Position numbers and translations under genes: made by a program. A stretch of DNA of 47,540 nucleotides from JAKACA01 sp050010115 (GTDB lineage Bacteria; Actinomycetota; Acidimicrobiia; Acidimicrobiales; Bog-793): NCBI GenBank assembly GCA_050010115.1, contig JBEKLQ010000018.1:1-47540 (forward strand), given 5' to 3'. A model generated the notes under the pieces. That model ran no database searches, was not told where the DNA came from, and saw only the letters and a list, made by a program, of their open reading frames with translations. Shown here piece by piece: positions 1 through 7,609 of the stretch; the stretch's first letter is position 1, and the number at the start of each line of letters is the position of its first letter.

Positions 1-1
1 C

Positions 2-271
2 ATGACCGTCGTCGCCGAAGGAGTCGAGACGGCCGGCCAACTTGCACGACTGTCGGCGTTGGGCTGCCCGCTGGTCCAGGGCTACTACCTTGCCCGCCCC
101 ATGACGAGTGGCGCGTTCAAGGATCTCCTTCGCCGGCAAAGCGAGCAGGAGTCTCCGGAGTTCCGCCTGCCCGGGCGCAAGCTGGCGCCGGTGCTGCCGT
201 TGCCGACCGACTACGAAGAGATCCAGACGGAGCTCGCCTCGGGATCGGTCCCCCTCCAAGTCGTTCGATAG
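2..271 (+). CDS. EAL-domain (cyclic-di-GMP phosphodiesterase-type) protein, C-terminal fragment
   Basis: This is the 3' end of a gene that begins before the window; the in-frame ATG at base 2 is internal. The motif VVAEGVETAGQL, followed by GCPLVQGYYLARPM, is the C-terminal end of an EAL domain, the region that carries the late conserved Glu (EGVE) and the QGY/F signature. EAL domains hydrolyse c-di-GMP when all metal ligands are present, but most of the ligands lie upstream and cannot be checked here. About 45 residues after the domain show no recognisable motif and include a Pro/Leu-rich tail. It may be the end of a GGDEF-EAL or PAS-GGDEF-EAL protein. Confidence 0.85.
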   Translation: MTVVAEGVETAGQLARLSALGCPLVQGYYLARPMTSGAFKDLLRRQSEQESPEFRLPGRKLAPVLPLPTDYEEIQTELASGSVPLQVVR

Positions 272-336
272 CACGCGGTAGTCCGCCGTTCGGTCGTGGC
301 ACTCTCCGACCCGGGCCTAGGGCATATCAAGACCGC

Positions 337-354
337 TAGGGACGTTCGGCCCTA
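337..354. promoter_or_regulatory. DosR/DevR-like palindromic box
   Basis: The sequence TAGGGACGTTCGGCCCTA is a near-perfect 18-base dyad (TAGGGnCGnnCGnCCCTA). It lies 77 bases upstream of the gene starting at 431. Its GGGAC-N4-GGCCC core fits the core of the mycobacterial DosR box. The 16-base core with its TA end recurs at 15878. Function is inferred from resemblance only. Confidence 0.4.
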
Positions 355-430
355 TCTCGGGGCGACCGCAGAGCGCAGACTGACTGACCAAATACTGGTG
401 CGGTTTCTTCGTTGAGCCCGGGAGGTCATC

Positions 431-1675
431 ATGTCCGTCGCGTCACCCCGCAGTACTCAACACGTGTCGAGATGGCGGTTCGTCGTGCTGCTCCTCGTCG
501 TCGGTGTTCTCATCGCGACCGTCGTGACGAGCACGGGGGTCGGCAGGTCGCGGGCTGCGGCCGAGACGGGTCGCTCGGCCGCCGCATCCTCGCTTGGCCC
601 GATCGGCATCATCGACGCGTTCGGCGCCGAACAGGCCCCGATCCTCGCCGAGATGGACGTGACAAGCCACGTCGACATCGACGGGTTCCGGTTCTGGGTC
701 GGAACAATCGACGGCCAACCGGTAGTGGACGTAGCAAGTGGGGAGGTGGACGAGACCACCGAACTGGCGACGTACATCCTCGACACGACGTTCAAGCCCA
801 GGGCCGTCCTCTTCTCGGGCACCGCGGGCGCCCAGAACGCCGACGTTCACGTGGGCGACGTGGTCGTGAGCGGCTTCGCGGTCGACAAGTCGTCGATCCA
901 CTACTACCTCGGTGGTTATCAGGACGGCTACTCGGGAGAGGAAGTCCGCCTCACCGGCGCGTCGGACGTCAGAGGGGCGACGATCGTCGGGTACGGCACT
1001 CCGCTGCCCACCCCCGCCGACGCCAAGACGTACGGTTACGGCCCGCCGACACCCGACAAGAGCTGGGTCTATGTTGGCGCCTACGCCGCGCCGCTTGAGC
1101 TCGTCGACGTGGCCCGCCAGGCGAGCGACCGGCTCGGCACGACCACCATCGCGGACGCCACGGGCGATCCCAAGCGCACGGGCATGATCGACAACAAGCT
1201 CGTGGTCGGAGTCGTCGGCCAGGGCGACGTCTGGACCGAGCCGCTGTCGTGGATCGAAGCGCAGAACATGCTGTACCAGACCGATGCGGAGGAGAACGAG
1301 GCGAGCGGCTTCGCGTTCGCGAACGCCCAGCTGGGTGTCCCGTGGCTGCTCGTCCGGGGCATCTCCGATTCGGTCTGGTACCCGAAGGCCTACGACGGCA
1401 TCGAATCGTCCGACCATGCGGCGATCGCCGTCCGCTACCTGGTGGACCACCTGCCGGCCACGATCAACAAAGCACCCACGACGATCGCCGATCTGTCCCC
1501 GATCGCCAACGCGTACCAGGCCGGCTACCTGATCGCGAAGCGCGCCTACTACCAGGTGAGCCCCGTGCCGAAGGTCGTCTACGTCAACCAGGCCGGGCAC
1601 GCGGTGACGCTCACCGGAGCGTCCCTTGCCAAGCTCGAGCAGGAGTACACCTACGCGGCGGGTCACATCGGTTGA
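431..1675 (+). CDS. Membrane-anchored or exported nucleoside phosphorylase / MTA-SAH nucleosidase-like protein
   Basis: This 414-residue protein begins with a basic stretch and one hydrophobic segment (about residues 16-34), so it is probably an exported or membrane-anchored enzyme. From about residue 58 it follows the phosphorylase-superfamily layout: a GIIDAFGAEQAPIL start, the FSGTAGAQNADVHVGDVVVS loop, and late in the chain a TDAEENEASGFA stretch followed by LVRGISD. These correspond to the GvAG...GDvVv, (D)ME and RaISD elements of MTA/SAH nucleosidases. The usual catalytic MEA..A context is changed to EENEASGFA, so substrate and activity are uncertain. ATG 431 has a GGGAGG Shine-Dalgarno six bases upstream. 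The gene stands alone, between a DosR-like box and a strong hairpin. Confidence 0.75.
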   Translation: MSVASPRSTQHVSRWRFVVLLLVVGVLIATVVTSTGVGRSRAAAETGRSAAASSLGPIGIIDAFGAEQAPILAEMDVTSHVDIDGFRFWVGTIDGQPVVDVASGEVDETTELATYILDTTFKPRAVLFSGTAGAQNADVHVGDVVVSGFAVDKSSIHYYLGGYQDGYSGEEVRLTGASDVRGATIVGYGTPLPTPADAKTYGYGPPTPDKSWVYVGAYAAPLELVDVARQASDRLGTTTIADATGDPKRTGMIDNKLVVGVVGQGDVWTEPLSWIEAQNMLYQTDAEENEASGFAFANAQLGVPWLLVRGISDSVWYPKAYDGIESSDHAAIAVRYLVDHLPATINKAPTTIADLSPIANAYQAGYLIAKRAYYQVSPVPKVVYVNQAGHAVTLTGASLAKLEQEYTYAAGHIG

Positions 1676-1692
1676 GCCGGCCATGAGCTGAT

Positions 1693-1731
1693 CGTCCCTG
1701 CTCGGGCAGATAGAGAGCCCGGGCAGGGACG
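1693..1731 (+). terminator. Terminator-like hairpin
   Basis: Two 15-base arms (1693-1707 and 1717-1731) pair with a single mismatch around a nine-base loop, 17 bases after the stop of the nucleosidase-like gene. There is no T-tract, as is common for actinobacterial terminators. Confidence 0.6.
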
Positions 1732-1863
1732 GACCGGCCGGCGCACTGAGCAGCTACGGCCCGAGTGCCGCTCTGGTCGGCGTACCGGCAGTACCGCATC
1801 TGCCCGCGGTGAACCGTGCAGCACGACTCGTGTCCGTTCCGGTCCAGAGACACTTCCCTGGAC

Positions 1864-2022
1864 TCAGCCCGAACGAGTGTGACCGCCGTGAGGTTGATCC
1901 GTGCTCACCAGCCATGCGTAGGCCTCGGCGAACTCGACTGCTCTGTCGGATCGATTCTCCTTGACTGCTTTGGATATCGCGTCGAGGAGTTGCTCCCTGA
2001 CGTCCACTGCCTTCTCAGGCAT
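1864..2022 (-). CDS. Small protein of the AEAYAWL-DQPH family (copy 1)
   Basis: This ORF encodes 52 residues from the ATG at 2022, which has a GGAGG Shine-Dalgarno with suitable spacing. A further ATG nine codons upstream lacks one, so 2022 was chosen. The sequence starts MPEKAVDVREQLLDAIS and ends with AEAYAWLVSTDQPHGGHTRSG, the last part being a short helix followed by a polar tail. It is clearly related to the ORF at 24673-24834: same length, same REQLLDAI / RERLLEAI helix, same AEAYAWL-x2-DQPH end, same GGAGGACA-type leader. Function is unknown. Small proteins ending in AEAYAWL-type motifs are widespread in actinobacteria as far as I recall. Conservation of a second copy makes it a real gene. 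Confidence 0.75.
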   Translation of the reverse strand: MPEKAVDVREQLLDAISKAVKENRSDRAVEFAEAYAWLVSTDQPHGGHTRSG

Positions 2023-2510
2023 CGTGTCCTCCAATCTTGCTCCGTACATGCGGACCCCGACGACACGGGCGAGTCAGGCTTCGAGGTTGCTCAGCGCCGT
2101 GTCAGAGTAACTCCCGTTTCGAATGTCGGTCTCGGGCGACCTCGGCGCGTGTGGGATCTCGGTTGACCTGCTCGAGGTCGATCCGAAACTGGTTTGCCGG
2201 GTCGATGTACGTCATGCCTCTGCCGAGTCAGTGCACGTCATGCCCGTCCTCGTCGGCTTCGAGGTTGGGCTGGTCTCAGGCTGGATCGTCGTCTTCCGGG
2301 CCCTTGTCAATTCCTTCTTCGTCAACGGCAACTCCGCCCACATCGCCTCCACCTGAACCTGCTACGCGATGGGTCGTATCCGGTTGTCGTCTTCGATCTT
2401 CGGTCCGTCTTCGCGTCATCGCCCACGGCGAGAGGCGAGACCTGCCATGCGAAGCGGCCGTCGCATCCGCCACCCAAGAGCGCGGAGAACGCGGCGCCCA
2501 CTGGCGGTGG
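2023..2510. other. Gene-poor 490-base stretch
   Basis: No recognisable gene lies here. A 14-base direct repeat (CGGCTTCGAGGTTG-like) occurs near 2073 and 2257, and several tiny minus-strand reading frames follow one another between the saccharopine-dehydrogenase-like gene and the small protein gene. The reading frames on the plus strand have no family features. Confidence 0.5.
2102..2215 (-). CDS. Candidate 37-residue ORF, uncertain
   Basis: The minus strand can encode a 37-residue polypeptide beginning MTYIDPANQFRIDLEQVN and ending RHSKRELL. The composition is balanced and protein-like, and it sits co-directionally between the saccharopine-dehydrogenase-like gene and the small protein gene. 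However, the purine-rich AGAGG stretch is too close to the ATG to be a good ribosome site, and no relative was recognised. It may be a chance ORF. Confidence 0.25.
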   Translation of the reverse strand: MTYIDPANQFRIDLEQVNRDPTRAEVARDRHSKRELL

Positions 2511-3722
2511 TCAGCTCGGCGTTCGCTCGTCCAGGCCCCAGGGTGCACCGCTGTCGTTCAAGAGCTCGAGGAACGGACCGGGCGGGAGTGCCTCCGGGCC
2601 GAGCAAGCCGACATCTTTCCAAGCTCCCGAGGAGATGAGCTCGAGAGCCACTACCGGGTTGATGGCGGTCTGCCAGACCACGGCCTGAGAGCCGTACTCC
2701 GACATGCACCATTCGTTGTCTACGACGTGGTACAGGTAGACCTCACGGGGTGAGCCGCCCTTGCCGATGCCCTTCACCCAGGTTCCGGCGCAGGTGAGGC
2801 CGTGCATGAGATGGCCGATCTCGGCCGGGTCGGGAAGGCATGCCGCCACGACGTCTCGAGGCGAGACCTCGACGCCGCCTACCGAGACCTTCGTCGTCGA
2901 ATCCAGCCCGAGCGTGTGGATCGACTTGAGCACGCCGATGAACTCGTCCCCGAGGCCGTACTTGAACGTGACTCGGTTCGTGTCCACCCAGCGCGGCATG
3001 AGGAGGACCTCTTCATGCTCGACGTTCACGCACTCGACCGGGCCGATTCCTGCCGGGAAGGCAAACGTCTCCGGCTCACTGAACGGCTCCGTCGTGAACC
3101 ACCCGCGCCCCTTCTCCCAGATGACCGGAGGGTTCAGGCATTCCTCGATGGTGGTCCAGATCGAGAAGGTCGGGCAGAAGTCGTAGCCATCGACTACGAG
3201 GTTGGCCCCGTCCCTGACCCCGAGCTCGTCGATGGACTCGAAAAGGTTGTCGGCTGCGTGGCGAGCGAACACGTCGGACAGGCCCGGTTCGACTCCCATT
3301 CCGGCGAGCGCGAGCATCCCGCGCTCCTCCCACTGCGGGGCAAGTTCGAACTGCTCGTCACCGAGCTTCACTCCCGTCTTCGCGTACGGCTCCTCGGGGT
3401 GGGGGTGCGAGAGCGACATGGCCATGTCCACGTACGTGACGCCGGCCGCGAGGGCAGCGCGATAGATCGGCATGACGAAGCGAGGGTCGACGGCGTTGAG
3501 AACGGCGTCGCAGTGCTCCGTGCGAATCAGCTCCGTGATCGACGACTCGTCGGAGGCATCGATCTTCACGCCGGAGAAGTGGTCCGCGGCCGACTGGGCC
3601 GCCTTGTCAGCTCGAGCGCGGTCGTAGTCGGCGATGACGACCTTCTCAAAGTTGCCCCGGCGGGCCGCTATGTGGGCGAACGCAGTTCCGACCCCACCGG
3701 CTCCGATGACGAGTACCCGCAT
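2511..3722 (-). CDS. Saccharopine dehydrogenase family NAD(P)-binding oxidoreductase
   Basis: The protein has 403 residues from the ATG at 3722, chosen because a GGGAGG site precedes it and because MRVLVIGAGGVGTAF places the GxGxxG dinucleotide fold at the very N-terminus. Longer in-frame starts add only an unrelated tail. The Rossmann part continues with VVIADYDRARADKAA, AVLNAVDPRFVMPIYRAA and GVTYVDMA. A second alpha/beta domain carries the ALAGMGVEPGLSDVFARH motif typical of the saccharopine dehydrogenase / carboxynorspermidine-type family. The substrate is probably an amino acid or polyamine conjugate, but the exact reaction cannot be read from sequence. It is divergent from an amino acid permease with a shared 160-base control region, so joint amino acid catabolism is plausible. 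Confidence 0.8.
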   Translation of the reverse strand: MRVLVIGAGGVGTAFAHIAARRGNFEKVVIADYDRARADKAAQSAADHFSGVKIDASDESSITELIRTEHCDAVLNAVDPRFVMPIYRAALAAGVTYVDMAMSLSHPHPEEPYAKTGVKLGDEQFELAPQWEERGMLALAGMGVEPGLSDVFARHAADNLFESIDELGVRDGANLVVDGYDFCPTFSIWTTIEECLNPPVIWEKGRGWFTTEPFSEPETFAFPAGIGPVECVNVEHEEVLLMPRWVDTNRVTFKYGLGDEFIGVLKSIHTLGLDSTTKVSVGGVEVSPRDVVAACLPDPAEIGHLMHGLTCAGTWVKGIGKGGSPREVYLYHVVDNEWCMSEYGSQAVVWQTAINPVVALELISSGAWKDVGLLGPEALPPGPFLELLNDSGAPWGLDERTPS

Positions 3723-3798
3723 GGGAACCTCCCTTCTCGTTCCGGCGCACTGGTCGCCGGCGATCAATAAGACGTTACGGGAGAGCGGCCCCAAATCC

Positions 3799-3816
3799 TA
3801 GGGTCGAATGCCCCTA
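3799..3816. promoter_or_regulatory. DosR-like palindrome in the divergent intergenic region
   Basis: TAGGGTCGAATGCCCCTA has the same TAGGG-n-C-N4-G-n-CCCTA dyad as the site at 337 and the same CTAGGG/CTATC flanks. It sits about 75 bases from both divergent starts (3722 minus, 3882 plus), so it could act on either gene. A role is inferred only. Confidence 0.35.
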
Positions 3817-3881
3817 TCCAGACGGGCGAGCCGGTGAGACAGTTACCTCTAGGTCCCATCGCAACGAGGAGGGACAGGTTT

Positions 3882-3962
3882 ATGTCTGGTGACAAGCCCA
3901 AGTTGCGGACTTTCGCCGGTGGGGAGTCCATCGACGAACGAGCGGATGAAGGGGTGTTCTGA
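3882..3962 (+). CDS. 26-residue leader ORF overlapping the permease start
   Basis: A strong AGGAGGGAC ribosome site precedes ATG 3882. The ORF reads MSGDKPKLRTFAGG then ESIDERADEGVF and ends in TGA at 3960-3962, which shares one base with the permease ATG (TGATG). The peptide is hydrophilic and charged, with no hydrophobic segment. Its ribosome site is better than that of the permease, so it probably drives translational coupling. It could also be a small transporter partner. It is too short for routine gene callers. Confidence 0.5.
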   Translation: MSGDKPKLRTFAGGESIDERADEGVF

Positions 3963-5599
3963 TGTCCACCGCTATTGCCCCGGTGCCGTCCGAGGAGCGC
4001 CTCGAGAAGGGCTTGAAGTCGGAGGCGATCGGGCTCATCACGAGCATCGTGATCGGAACGGCTTCCACGGCCCCTGCCTACAGCCTGGCAGCGACGCTGG
4101 GGCTGATCGTTGCCGTGGTGGGTTTCCACGCGCCCCTCGTCGCGATTGTCGCCTTCATACCGATGCTGCTGATCTCGATCGGCTACAGCGAGCTCAACAA
4201 GGCGGACCCGGACTGCGGGACGACCTTCACGTGGGCGACGCGGGCATTCGGGCCGAAGACCGGGTGGGCGGGCGGCTGGGGGATCATCGCTTCCGACGTG
4301 CTCGTTATGGCGAGCCTCGCCCAGGTTGCCGGCCAGTACGGCTTCCTGCTGTTCAACGCGAAAGGCATCGGCGATAACCCCACGAGCTTTTGGGTGCTCC
4401 TCGTCGGAGTCCTGTGGATCATCTTCTTGACTTACATCTGCTACCGCGGGATCGAGATCTCGGCGAAAGTGCAGCGTGTTCTTTTGGCGGTCGAGCTCGT
4501 GATGTTGGCCGTCTTCGCCATCGTGGCACTGAGCAAGGTGGCGCTGGGCGACGCACCGGCAGGCCACATGGTCCCAACCCTGTCGTGGTTCAACCCGCTT
4601 ACGATCTCTGCTTCGGCCTTCATCAACGGGCTCGTTCTGATGCTGTTCATCTACTGGGGCTGGGACACGTCGCTCTCGATCAACGAGGAGACGACCGAGA
4701 AGGACCGGCTCCCGGGCCTGGCGGGGATCATCGCCACGGTGCTGTTGCTCGCGACCTATGGGCTGGTCACCATCGCCGCCCAATCCTTCGCCGGCGTCGG
4801 TACGAAGGGCATAGGGCTGGCGAACCCGGCGCACCTCACCGACGTGCTGTCGGTGCAGGGCACGGCCGTGTTCGGATCGGCCTGGATCGGCTCGGCATTC
4901 GCTCATCTCTTGCTCCTCATGGTGCTTTCGTCGGCGGCTGCCTCCACGCAGACGACGATCCTTCCCACGGCTCGCACGGTGCTGTCGATGAGCGTCTACA
5001 AGGCGATACCCGACTCGTTCGGAAAGATGCACCGGAAGTACCTGACCCCGACCGTGGCGACCGTGGCGATGGGCGGCATCTCGATCGTGATGTACGGGCT
5101 CATGAACTACCTCTCAGGCGGGAACGTGATCGCCGACGCCGTAACGACGTGCGGCGTGTGGATCGCCTTCTACTACGGTCTGACCGGCTGGACGTGCCTG
5201 TGGTACTACCGCAAGTCGCTCATGGGTAGCACTCGTGACCTCCTGATGAAAGGGATCCTGCCTGGCCTTGGTGGCCTGATCCTGTTCGGAGCAGGCGCCT
5301 GGAGCTTGAAGGCCGACTGGTTCTTCTCGAGCAATCAGAGCTACACCTCGTGGGCTATGCCGTTCGCCCCGCACTGGGACATCGGCGGGGTGTTCCTGGT
5401 GTTCTTTGTCAGCGCGCTCATCGGCGTTGTCTGCGCCGTGGCGTGGCGGTTCGCAGCGCCGTCGTTCTTCCGCGGCGAGACGCTCAACCGCTCGACACCG
5501 ACGCTCGTGACTGAGGATGCTGTCCTACCGCTCGAGGCAGCGATGGCAGAGACTGCGGGCAACCGAGGAGACGCTGGCCCCGGCGAAGGTTCGGCCTGA
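3962..5599 (+). CDS. APC-superfamily amino acid permease
   Basis: This 545-residue integral membrane transporter is predicted to move an amino acid or amine, probably by cation symport. The N-terminal segment GLITSIVIGTASTAPAYSLAATLG is the first helix of the APC fold, with its unwound G-T-A-S-T-A substrate loop. It is followed by a conserved GYSELNKADPDCGTTFTW stretch and by roughly twelve hydrophobic segments. WGWDTSLSINEETTEKDRLPG in the middle is typical of helix 6 and its following loop. The start at 3962 overlaps the stop of a 26-codon leader ORF, and an AAGGGG site lies inside that leader. Divergence from a saccharopine-dehydrogenase-like gene suggests shared amino acid use. The last 30 residues are a soluble acidic tail. 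Confidence 0.88.
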   Translation: MSTAIAPVPSEERLEKGLKSEAIGLITSIVIGTASTAPAYSLAATLGLIVAVVGFHAPLVAIVAFIPMLLISIGYSELNKADPDCGTTFTWATRAFGPKTGWAGGWGIIASDVLVMASLAQVAGQYGFLLFNAKGIGDNPTSFWVLLVGVLWIIFLTYICYRGIEISAKVQRVLLAVELVMLAVFAIVALSKVALGDAPAGHMVPTLSWFNPLTISASAFINGLVLMLFIYWGWDTSLSINEETTEKDRLPGLAGIIATVLLLATYGLVTIAAQSFAGVGTKGIGLANPAHLTDVLSVQGTAVFGSAWIGSAFAHLLLLMVLSSAAASTQTTILPTARTVLSMSVYKAIPDSFGKMHRKYLTPTVATVAMGGISIVMYGLMNYLSGGNVIADAVTTCGVWIAFYYGLTGWTCLWYYRKSLMGSTRDLLMKGILPGLGGLILFGAGAWSLKADWFFSSNQSYTSWAMPFAPHWDIGGVFLVFFVSALIGVVCAVAWRFAAPSFFRGETLNRSTPTLVTEDAVLPLEAAMAETAGNRGDAGPGEGSA

Positions 5600-5631
5600 C
5601 CGGCCGGCGAGGCCGTGATCCGTCTCGCGCC

Positions 5632-6060
5632 TTAGACCCGCCCTGCGGAGCGCCAGCGGCTTGGCGCTACTGCAAGGCGCCGGTTCATGAGGCGAGCCCT
5701 GTCTACCCAGGCCGACGCGCTCGGTGCCTGGCCGACGGGGCGGCCGGCCGGCGATCGGAGGGCCGACAAGGCGACCATGAGAGCGGCCATCTCGGCTTCG
5801 TTCGGGATGCCCCGCACCTCGAGCACACCGGGCTCCATGCCGGATGAGCTCTCACCGCCGCTGCGGCCCCGCGGCTCGACGCTGTACGCGGTTTGTTCCG
5901 ACAGTGGGTACAAAACGCGTACAGCGTTGGCCGGCGGCCGCCCATGACTGCCGTCGCGCCGGTCGCGCCCGTCGCTGCCACCGCGCCCGTCGCTGCCGCC
6001 TTCGCTGCGGCTGTTGGTGCCGCCCGGCTCGGGGGTGCCCTCAGAGCGGGATGTTGCCAT
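5632..6060 (-). CDS. accE: Acyl-CoA carboxylase epsilon subunit with N-terminal extension
   Basis: The C-terminal 70 residues match the small actinobacterial epsilon subunit that helps assemble AccA-AccD complexes: GVLEVRGIPNEAEMAALMVALSAL, then SAWVDRARLMNRRL, then PSRWRSAGRV at the end. The ATG at 6060 overlaps the end of the carboxyltransferase gene and has a GAGGA site, giving 142 residues, roughly twice the usual length. The first 72 residues are low-complexity (Gly/Ser/Asp/Arg repeats) and contain a 49-base palindrome translated in frame. A shorter start at Met73 would give a normal-sized subunit and cannot be excluded. It is the last gene of the minus-strand carboxylase operon and converges with the permease. 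Confidence 0.8.
   Translation of the reverse strand: MATSRSEGTPEPGGTNSRSEGGSDGRGGSDGRDRRDGSHGRPPANAVRVLYPLSEQTAYSVEPRGRSGGESSSGMEPGVLEVRGIPNEAEMAALMVALSALRSPAGRPVGQAPSASAWVDRARLMNRRLAVAPSRWRSAGRV
5879..5927. repeat. Palindromic element inside accE (18-bp stem, 13-base loop)
   Basis: Arms 5879-5896 and 5910-5927 pair at 17 of 18 positions (ACGCTGTACGCGGTTTGT against ACAAAACGCGTACAGCGT). The element keeps the accE frame and encodes residues of about 45-61 of the long form. It resembles REP-like or in-frame palindromic insertion elements. Confidence 0.7.
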
Positions 6061-7609
6061 GCTTCCTCGATGGGAGTTCCGGTCGTTTCTCGCGCAGGCT
6101 GTGCAGGGCGGCGGCCACTTCCAGCCGTGTCTCGGACGGCATGATGACAGCGTCGACGTATCCGTGTTCTGCGGCCTGGTAGGGGTTGTCGTAGGTCGAC
6201 CGGTACTGATCGACGAGCTGGCGGTGAAGCGTCAGAGGATCACTAGAGGCAGCGAGGTCGCGGTGGTGGACGACGTTTACTGCTCCTTCCGCGCCCATGA
6301 CGGCGATCTCCGCGGTCGGCCAGGCGAGGTTGAGATCGGCCCGCAGGTGCTTCGACCCCATCACGACGTAAGCACCGCCGTAGGCCTTGCGGGTGATCAC
6401 CGTCACCTTGGGGACGGTCGCCTCCGCGTAGGCGTAGATAAGCTTCGAGCCCCTACGGATGATGCCCTGCCACTCCTGGTCGGTACCAGGAAGGAAACCC
6501 GGCACGTCGACGAAGGTCAGGATCGGCACGTTGAACGCATCGCAGGTTCGTACGAATCGTGCCGCCTTCTCGGAGGCGTCGATGTCGAGCGTCCCAGCGA
6601 GGTGCGCAGGCTGGTTGCCGACCACCGCGACGGATGCGCCCTCGATTCGCCCGAAGCCGCAGATGATGTTCGAAGCGAAGAGAGCGTGAACCTCGAGCAG
6701 GTCCCCTCCGTCGAGCACGGTGGTGATCACGTCGCGCATGTCGTAGGCGAGGTTGTCGGAGTCCGGGATGAGCGTGTCGAGTGCCCGATCCCTGTCGGTG
6801 AGCGTCGGGGAGGCGGAGCTCGCGTAACGAGGTGGGTCGGAGAGGTTGTTCTGTGGGAGGAAGCTCAGCAGGGCACGTGTGTAGTCGAACGCGTCTCGCT
6901 CGTCGGTTGCGCGGTAGTGGGCGTTGCCGGACTTCGTCGCGTGGGTCCGGGCGCCGCCCAACTCCTCGAAGCCGACGTCCTCACCAGTCACCGACTTGAT
7001 GACGTCGGGGCCGGTGATGAACATGTGCGCCACCTGGTCGACCATGACAGTGAAGTCGGTGACGGCGGGGGAGTAGACGGCACCGCCGGCGCACGGGCCG
7101 GCGATGACCGATATCTGCGGGATCACGCCGGAGGCTGCCACGTTCCGGTAGAAGATGTCGCCGTAGAGCGCGAGCGAGACGACGCCCTCCTGGATCCGTG
7201 CCCCGCCTGAGTCGTTGATCCCGATGAACGGGCAGCCGATCTCGAGTGCGAGGTCCATCGCCTTGACTACCTTCTCGCCGAACACCTGGCCGAGCGAGCC
7301 GCCGAAGACATTGAAATCCTGGGAGAACAGGCAGATCTCGCGTCCGTCCACGGTCGCGCGCCCCGTCACCACGCCGTCTCCGTACGGCCGCTTCTCTCCC
7401 TCGGTGCCCGACGGGTGCCGGGCAAACGCGTCCAGTTCTCGAAACGAGCCGGGGTCCACGAGCGCCTCGATCCGCTCGCGGGCGGTCATCTTGCCGCGAG
7501 CATGCTGCCGCTCGGCTGCCTCCGTCTCCGCCTCCTCGAAGACCTCACCGCGAAGCTGTTCGAGCGCGCGCAGCTTGGAGGCCGTGGAGCCCTCAGGCAC
7601 TGGCGTCAT
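6041..7609 (-). CDS. accD: Acyl-CoA carboxylase carboxyltransferase (beta) subunit
   Basis: This 522-residue protein belongs to the propionyl/acyl-CoA carboxylase beta family and transfers carboxyl from carboxybiotin to an acyl-CoA. The N-terminal half has KMTARERIEALVDPGSFRELD, YGDGVVTGRATVDGRE, FSQDFNVFGGSLG and the oxyanion motif INDSGGARIQEGV. The C-terminal half has FVDVPGFLPGTDQEWQGIIRRGSKL and KAYGGAYVVMGSK. The last residues EKRPELPSRKHGNIPL are typical of actinobacterial AccD5-type subunits. The ATG at 7609 forms a TGATG junction with the upstream biotin carboxylase and has an AGGTGAG site; a GTG three bases earlier is a weaker alternative. Whether acetyl- or propionyl-CoA is preferred cannot be fixed from sequence. 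Confidence 0.93.
   Translation of the reverse strand: MTPVPEGSTASKLRALEQLRGEVFEEAETEAAERQHARGKMTARERIEALVDPGSFRELDAFARHPSGTEGEKRPYGDGVVTGRATVDGREICLFSQDFNVFGGSLGQVFGEKVVKAMDLALEIGCPFIGINDSGGARIQEGVVSLALYGDIFYRNVAASGVIPQISVIAGPCAGGAVYSPAVTDFTVMVDQVAHMFITGPDVIKSVTGEDVGFEELGGARTHATKSGNAHYRATDERDAFDYTRALLSFLPQNNLSDPPRYASSASPTLTDRDRALDTLIPDSDNLAYDMRDVITTVLDGGDLLEVHALFASNIICGFGRIEGASVAVVGNQPAHLAGTLDIDASEKAARFVRTCDAFNVPILTFVDVPGFLPGTDQEWQGIIRRGSKLIYAYAEATVPKVTVITRKAYGGAYVVMGSKHLRADLNLAWPTAEIAVMGAEGAVNVVHHRDLAASSDPLTLHRQLVDQYRSTYDNPYQAAEHGYVDAVIMPSETRLEVAAALHSLREKRPELPSRKHGNIPL

Noticed and set aside
443..1684. Long minus-strand open frame opposite the nucleosidase-like gene
   Set aside because: It mirrors the plus-strand gene, is Arg/Val/Asp-rich with no motif, and is a high-GC shadow frame.
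2037..2753. Plus-strand 238-codon frame before and across the saccharopine-dehydrogenase-like gene
   Set aside because: It is Ser/Arg-rich, overlaps the real gene antisense, and has no ribosome site or family pattern.
3764..5032. Minus-strand frame of over 400 codons opposite the permease
   Set aside because: Composition is Arg/Asp/His/Gln-rich with no domain, while the plus strand encodes a clear APC permease.
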